The notes under the pieces were generated by a model. It made no database searches, had not been told where the DNA came from, and saw nothing but the letters and a program-made list of their open reading frames with translations. Shown piece by piece: positions 7,822-10,969 of a DNA stretch of 10,969 nucleotides. Each line of letters opens with the position of its first letter. The stretch's first letter is position 1. This DNA comes from Brachionus koreanus (Eukaryota > Rotifera > Eurotatoria > Ploima > Brachionidae), in contig PJRA01000216.1 of the NCBI GenBank assembly GCA_016987375.1, positions 370,822 to 381,790 of the forward strand, in the 5' to 3' direction. The translations under genes were made by a program, and so were the position numbers.

Positions 7822-8807
7822 ATTTCTCCTCAATCAAATGCCAGAAATTTTATTTGTACCAGAATCGATTAATTATTTTAATAAATTAGTTTTTATGCTT
7901 GTCTTTTTTTAAATATTTACAATGCAATGAAACAAATAGCTTTGAACAAAACAAATCAAAATAAAAAAGCTAATAACAAAAAGATCAATATTAAAATAAA
8001 CTGTTTGTACAATAAAAATTGAGCTTTTCGTGGTTCAATCAACTTAATAAATAGACGAAAACTACTAAATGATTTTTTTTTAAATTCTTCACAAAAATAT
8101 ACGAATGTTGGGAGCTAAATGTTTAAAAAATCTAAATATAAAAATAAAATTTATTTTAATTTTGAAATTTTTTTTTTCAAAATTTGCTCAATAATAATGG
8201 TGAATTGCTAAATAAAAATGGCGGGGCCTTTCAAAATTTCCTTAGATCTAAATGAGGGCTAAATCTCGTTTGCCATTTAAATGCTTTTATATATCTAGAT
8301 TGCGATTTATATTCGCTTATACTTGCGTTAAGCAAACGCCACAAGTCTATATTTAGGAAATTTTAGTTTTATATGTAATGAAAGAATAGTTGAGTTATTT
8401 TGCTTACTTAAATTATAATAAATAATAATTTTTCTCTCTATTTTGCTTATTTTAAAATAAAATTGCATTATTTTCTTGTTTTTAATTTGAGATAAAGAAA
8501 CATTTTTTTTGCAAACAAAATCTAACTCAAAATCGGTACCAGATTAAACGAATTACATTTTACTTGTCTGGCATTTTATTTAATTCATAACAGTTTAGAT
8601 AATAGTAATCAAATTTAATAATTTGGACCAAATTTTTTTTCTAAAACTTATCTTAATTAAATAAAAATTCAAAGTTTTTAATTTCAATCATAAATCTTTT
8701 AAGTAAGATTGAAAATTTAATAAATAAAATTTGCATGTAAATACATTTCTGTATATCTCTGGTAGCTAGATTCACAGATGATCGGTTCTTGTGGAGCATA
8801 GAGTCAT
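7822..8807. other. Upstream region of CSDE1, no gene seen
   Basis: This stretch lies between the CSDE1 start and the next relic. It should contain the 5' untranslated region and promoter of CSDE1, but no TATA box, initiator or other element stands out from the A/T background. A slightly more GC-containing island at about 8218-8345 carries a nested inverted repeat. The 68-codon plus-strand frame at 7706-7912 is antisense to the gene and is not called. Confidence 0.55.
8233..8364. repeat. Nested inverted repeat (possible small foldback element)
   Basis: Outer arms AAAATTTCCT (8233-8242) and AGGAAATTTT (8355-8364) are perfect. Inner arms CGTTTGC (8267-8273) and GCAAACG (8332-8338) nest inside them, and a GCGA/TCGC pair lies near the centre. 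The order and orientation are consistent with one folded structure of about 130 bases. No target duplication or family is recognised. It may be a remnant of a small foldback transposon or coincidence. Confidence 0.4.
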
Positions 8808-9348
8808 TATATTGGTGGTCTTCCTGCTTTTCGCCTGTCTTGCTGTGTCCATTGCAAGGCTCTTTTTGTTAATCAATTTTCTTTCATCCTCAGTATATGT
8901 CTTAGCCACCATTATCTTTTGTTTTTTATGCACAGGCTTATTGATTCCAAATTTGTTCTTTTGTATAGCTCGTTATCTGGAATGTATTAACACTTTTTCT
9001 GTCAGATTCAGACATCTCCTATACATAAGCACTACCAAACATTAGTGTTGCTTTTATTATACTATTGTACATCTTAAGCTTTGTTTTATTGCTGTAGCTG
9101 GTAGATTTCAATGCTGGTTGAGTCTTGCAAAGGCACTTTTTTTGCAAAGGCACGTTCCTTGTTTATGCACAGGATTCTTGAAAAGATCAGTACTTTGGTT
9201 TTGTTCCCGTTTATTTCATGTCCAGTTTGTTTAGCATTATTCACACGAACTTGCTTTTTTGTATATTAGCTTCTGTATTTGCTTTCAACACAAGATCATC
9301 TGCAAATTTCAGGTCTTCAAGTCTTTTGGTAATGGACTAAGACATAAT
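8808..9348 (-). pseudogene. Second non-LTR retrotransposon relic (reverse transcriptase with FADD motif), multiply frameshifted
   Basis: Read on the minus strand, scattered frames give in order ITKRLEDLKFADDLVLKAN, VNNAKQTGHEINGNKTKV, then SYSNKTKLKMYNSIIKATLM, and last ALQWTQQDRRKAGRPPI. FADD (9306-9295) is the catalytic YADD-type motif of reverse transcriptase. LEDLxFADD, GxxINxxKTKV, TKLKxYxSI and ALxWxxxxRRxxGRPP occur in this order in RTE-like and related non-LTR elements. At least three frame changes and several stops separate the pieces, so it is dead. It differs in family from the relic inside the CSDE1 intron. The 84-codon plus-strand open frame at 8791-9045 is its antisense shadow. 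A TTTGCAAAGGCAC-type short repeat lies near 9126-9151. Confidence 0.7.
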
Positions 9349-9883
9349 TGATTAAGACTTAGGAACTGAGTTTGAGAGAGCACTTTTATTTAAATTAAAC
9401 TTATAATTGCGATGTTTAAACACTTGAGATTTAAAACCAGCAGCAAAAATTTAATTTATAAATTGGTAACTAAATATTTAAAATAATTAATGTGATTCAT
9501 AGTTATCTAAAATTTATTTAATTAAATATATTTATTAAATAAGAAAATAAGTTCGCAGTCCTCATGAATTCAATTTTATTATTTCTTTATCAATCTGAAA
9601 CTGTTATATGTCTTGGCTGTTGTATTTTTAAATTTTTCATAATATTCTATTTTTCACAAGTCTTAATTTAAATAAATGACTTTTGAAGTCAAGTCAATGT
9701 AAGCATTAATTTTAACCTGTAAACATAAATTGTGTTTGAAGTTTGAATAAAAAAATCAAAAAGCCGGTCAAAATTGGCCGCATTTTTTATCCTTTTACTA
9801 ATTATTAATGTGCTATTTAATTAAAAAAGTCTCAGAACTATAAAGAAGGACTTATATAATAAATAAATCCAAACTCTGATCTA
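9349..9883. other. Gene-free AT-rich stretch between two transposon relics
   Basis: No gene is seen. The only distinctive spot is GCCGGTCAAAATTGGCCGC at 9763-9781, an imperfect palindrome of higher GC content than its surroundings. Its first octamer also occurs at 674-681. It could be the end of an unrecognised repeat. Confidence 0.55.
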
Positions 9884-9918
9884 ACGGGTGAGGCATAAGT
9901 AAATAGACAAAAGTTAAG
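9884..9918 (+). repeat. Candidate 5' terminal inverted repeat of the mariner-type element
   Basis: Sequence of distinct composition starting ACGGGTGAGGCATAAG after TA, the target duplicated by this superfamily. There is no partner in the window: the 3' end of the left-edge copy does not show its reverse complement. The call rests on position and general likeness to mariner ends. Confidence 0.3.
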
Positions 9919-10017
9919 CTTACTTTCCCAATTAGGAAAATGATCAGATGATCTAATATATATATATATTTAAAATACAAACCATTAGCTATAATATTGG
10001 TAAAATTTTTTTTTAAA

Positions 10018-10969
10018 ATGCCACTATCTGTGACTGAACGAGAGAATTTTCGAAAAGCAGTCAAAAATATGATTTCACAAATGAAAAAATCTGACCTTGT
10101 CGCGTACTTTACAAAGCAAGGAATTGCTCGAAGAACCATATATGATACAATCAACCGTATTCAAAATGGAGATCCGACCAAGGACAATAAGAGAACTGGT
10201 CGTCCAACTACCTGGACAGCTACAAGGAAGACAAAACTGAAGAGATTAACCAATAACCGAACCGGAGTGAGTCAAAGGCGTCTAGCTAGGAAATTTTCTG
10301 TCCACCAAAGAACAGTTGGTCGACAATTAAAAAAAATGGGTATATCATATCGAAAACGTGAAAAAACGCCAAAATATAGTGTCGTACAGTTTGAAAAAGC
10401 AAAGCACTTGAGCGCAAAACTTTCAAATATGCTATATCGCTCACCATGTTCACTTATTTTGGACGACGAAAAATACTTTACTTTTTCGGGAGACAACATG
10501 CCGGGAAATACCGGGTATTACACAAATAACAAGTCTCTTTGTCCGGATGTTCGCTTTGCACAAGTATCAGTGTTCGCTTTGCTGGAAAAGTGAAGCTTCC
10601 AAAGAAGGTGCTGATTTGGATAGCCATATCCGATCGAGGAATGTCAAAGCCACTTTTTCGACCATCAAAGTCGGTTGCTATCAATCCCGATATCTATATC
10701 GACGAATGCTTGAATAAACGACTTCTTCCATTTATACATAAGTATCATCGAGACTTTGACTATGTTTTTTGGCCTGACTTAGCATCTGCTCACTATTCAA
10801 GGGACTGAATTACATGGATGGACGAAAACGTAAATTATGAGGCCAAAGACATCAACCCACCAAATGTTCCTCAAGCACGTCAAATTGAAAATTTTTGGGG
10901 TTGTTTAAGTCAAAAAGTATACGAGGGAGTACGGCAAGCCTCAACTGAGGAGCAGCTGATTAGCCGAAT
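10018..10969 (+). pseudogene. Mariner-type transposase, frameshifted and with an in-frame stop (partial at right edge)
   Basis: From ATG at 10018 the protein has a first helix-turn-helix (about residues 4-50), a GRPTTW linker, and a second helix-turn-helix (GVSQRRLARKFSVHQRTVGR, about 83-102). The catalytic first Asp follows in LILDDEKYF (D149/D150). The frame breaks at a 23 bp duplication (10548-10582) and resumes as GKVKLPKKVLIWIAISDRGM, then FWPDLASAHYSRD with the second Asp. TGA follows at 10806-10808, and the same frame continues ITWMDENVNYEAKDINPPNV ... IENFWG to the edge, ending LISR. Those are the Tc1/mariner landmarks in order. Known role: cut-and-paste transposition at TA sites. With a frameshift and a nonsense codon it is not expected to be active. 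A start at 9997 would need TTG and is not favoured. Confidence 0.85.
10548..10582 (+). repeat. 12 bp direct repeat marking a 23 bp frameshifting duplication
   Basis: TGTTCGCTTTGC occurs at 10548-10559 and 10571-10582, separated by ACAAGTATCAG. Dropping one 23-base unit joins PDVRFA to GKVKLPKK in one frame, as the transposase family requires. The insertion is therefore the cause of the frameshift. Confidence 0.75.

Larger units (their letters stand above)
9884..10969 (+). mobile_element. Mariner-type DNA transposon, partial (runs off the right edge)
   Basis: The transposase reading region at 10018-10969 defines the element. A plausible 5' end is at 9884, directly after a TA dinucleotide (9882-9883). 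It starts ACGGGTGAGGCATAAG and lies 134 bases before the ATG, a normal distance for mariner elements. The 3' inverted repeat is outside the window, so the border is not confirmed. Confidence 0.5.

Noticed and set aside
8791..9045. 84-residue hydrophobic plus-strand open frame that looks like a membrane protein
   Set aside because: It is antisense to the FADD retrotransposon relic. The hydrophobicity arises from reading Lys/Asn/Glu-rich codons backwards.
9852..10154. 100-codon minus-strand open frame
   Set aside because: It overlaps the transposase 5' part and has no recognisable similarity; treated as an antisense shadow. The same applies to 10272-10499 and 10478-10684.
10548..10808. Programmed ribosomal frameshifting in the transposase
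   Set aside because: The shift is explained by a 23-base duplication, and a separate in-frame TGA follows. No slippery site with a following structure was recognised.
1..10969. A new multi-gene defence or mobile system
   Set aside because: Apart from the host CSDE1 gene, all coding similarity is to known transposon classes in decay. No co-oriented unknown genes, CRISPR repeats, tRNA or rRNA were seen.

Overview
The window is strongly AT-rich eukaryotic DNA, most likely from an invertebrate animal. It holds one intact-looking spliced host gene surrounded and invaded by decayed transposons. The evidence for an animal is the complete domain order of the metazoan RNA-binding protein CSDE1/Unr (upstream of N-ras), GT-AG introns, a 58 bp mini-intron, and mariner and non-LTR retrotransposon relics. 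The species cannot be read from the sequence. I see no bacterial gene, CRISPR array, tRNA, rRNA or undescribed multi-gene system.

Layout. Positions 1-116 (+) are the last codons of a mariner-type transposase with a frameshift. Positions 117-1079 hold no gene I can support. Positions 1257-7821 (-) are a four-exon CSDE1/Unr homologue predicted at 998 residues. Its exons are 7821-7786, 7727-6984, 4281-2800 and 1991-1257. All three introns are phase 0, and all four exons join in one frame. The 2.7 kb second intron carries, on the opposite strand, the 3' end of a non-LTR retrotransposon. That relic is itself split by a 632 bp terminal-inverted-repeat element at 4676-5307. Positions 7822-8807 are non-coding upstream sequence with one nested inverted repeat. 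Positions 8808-9348 (-) are a second, different non-LTR reverse-transcriptase relic with an FADD motif. From about 9884 to the right edge is a mariner-type element whose transposase starts at 10018 (+). It is broken by a 23 bp duplication and an in-frame TGA.

The only gene likely to make protein is CSDE1/Unr. Its product is expected to bind mRNA through five canonical and four non-canonical cold-shock domains and to control translation and mRNA stability in the cytoplasm. Everything else that codes is mobile-element debris. The most informative observations are three. The nested insertion can be subtracted to recover the retrotransposon frame. The 23 bp duplication explains one transposase frameshift. 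The two window edges are complementary parts of the same transposase type, in the same orientation.
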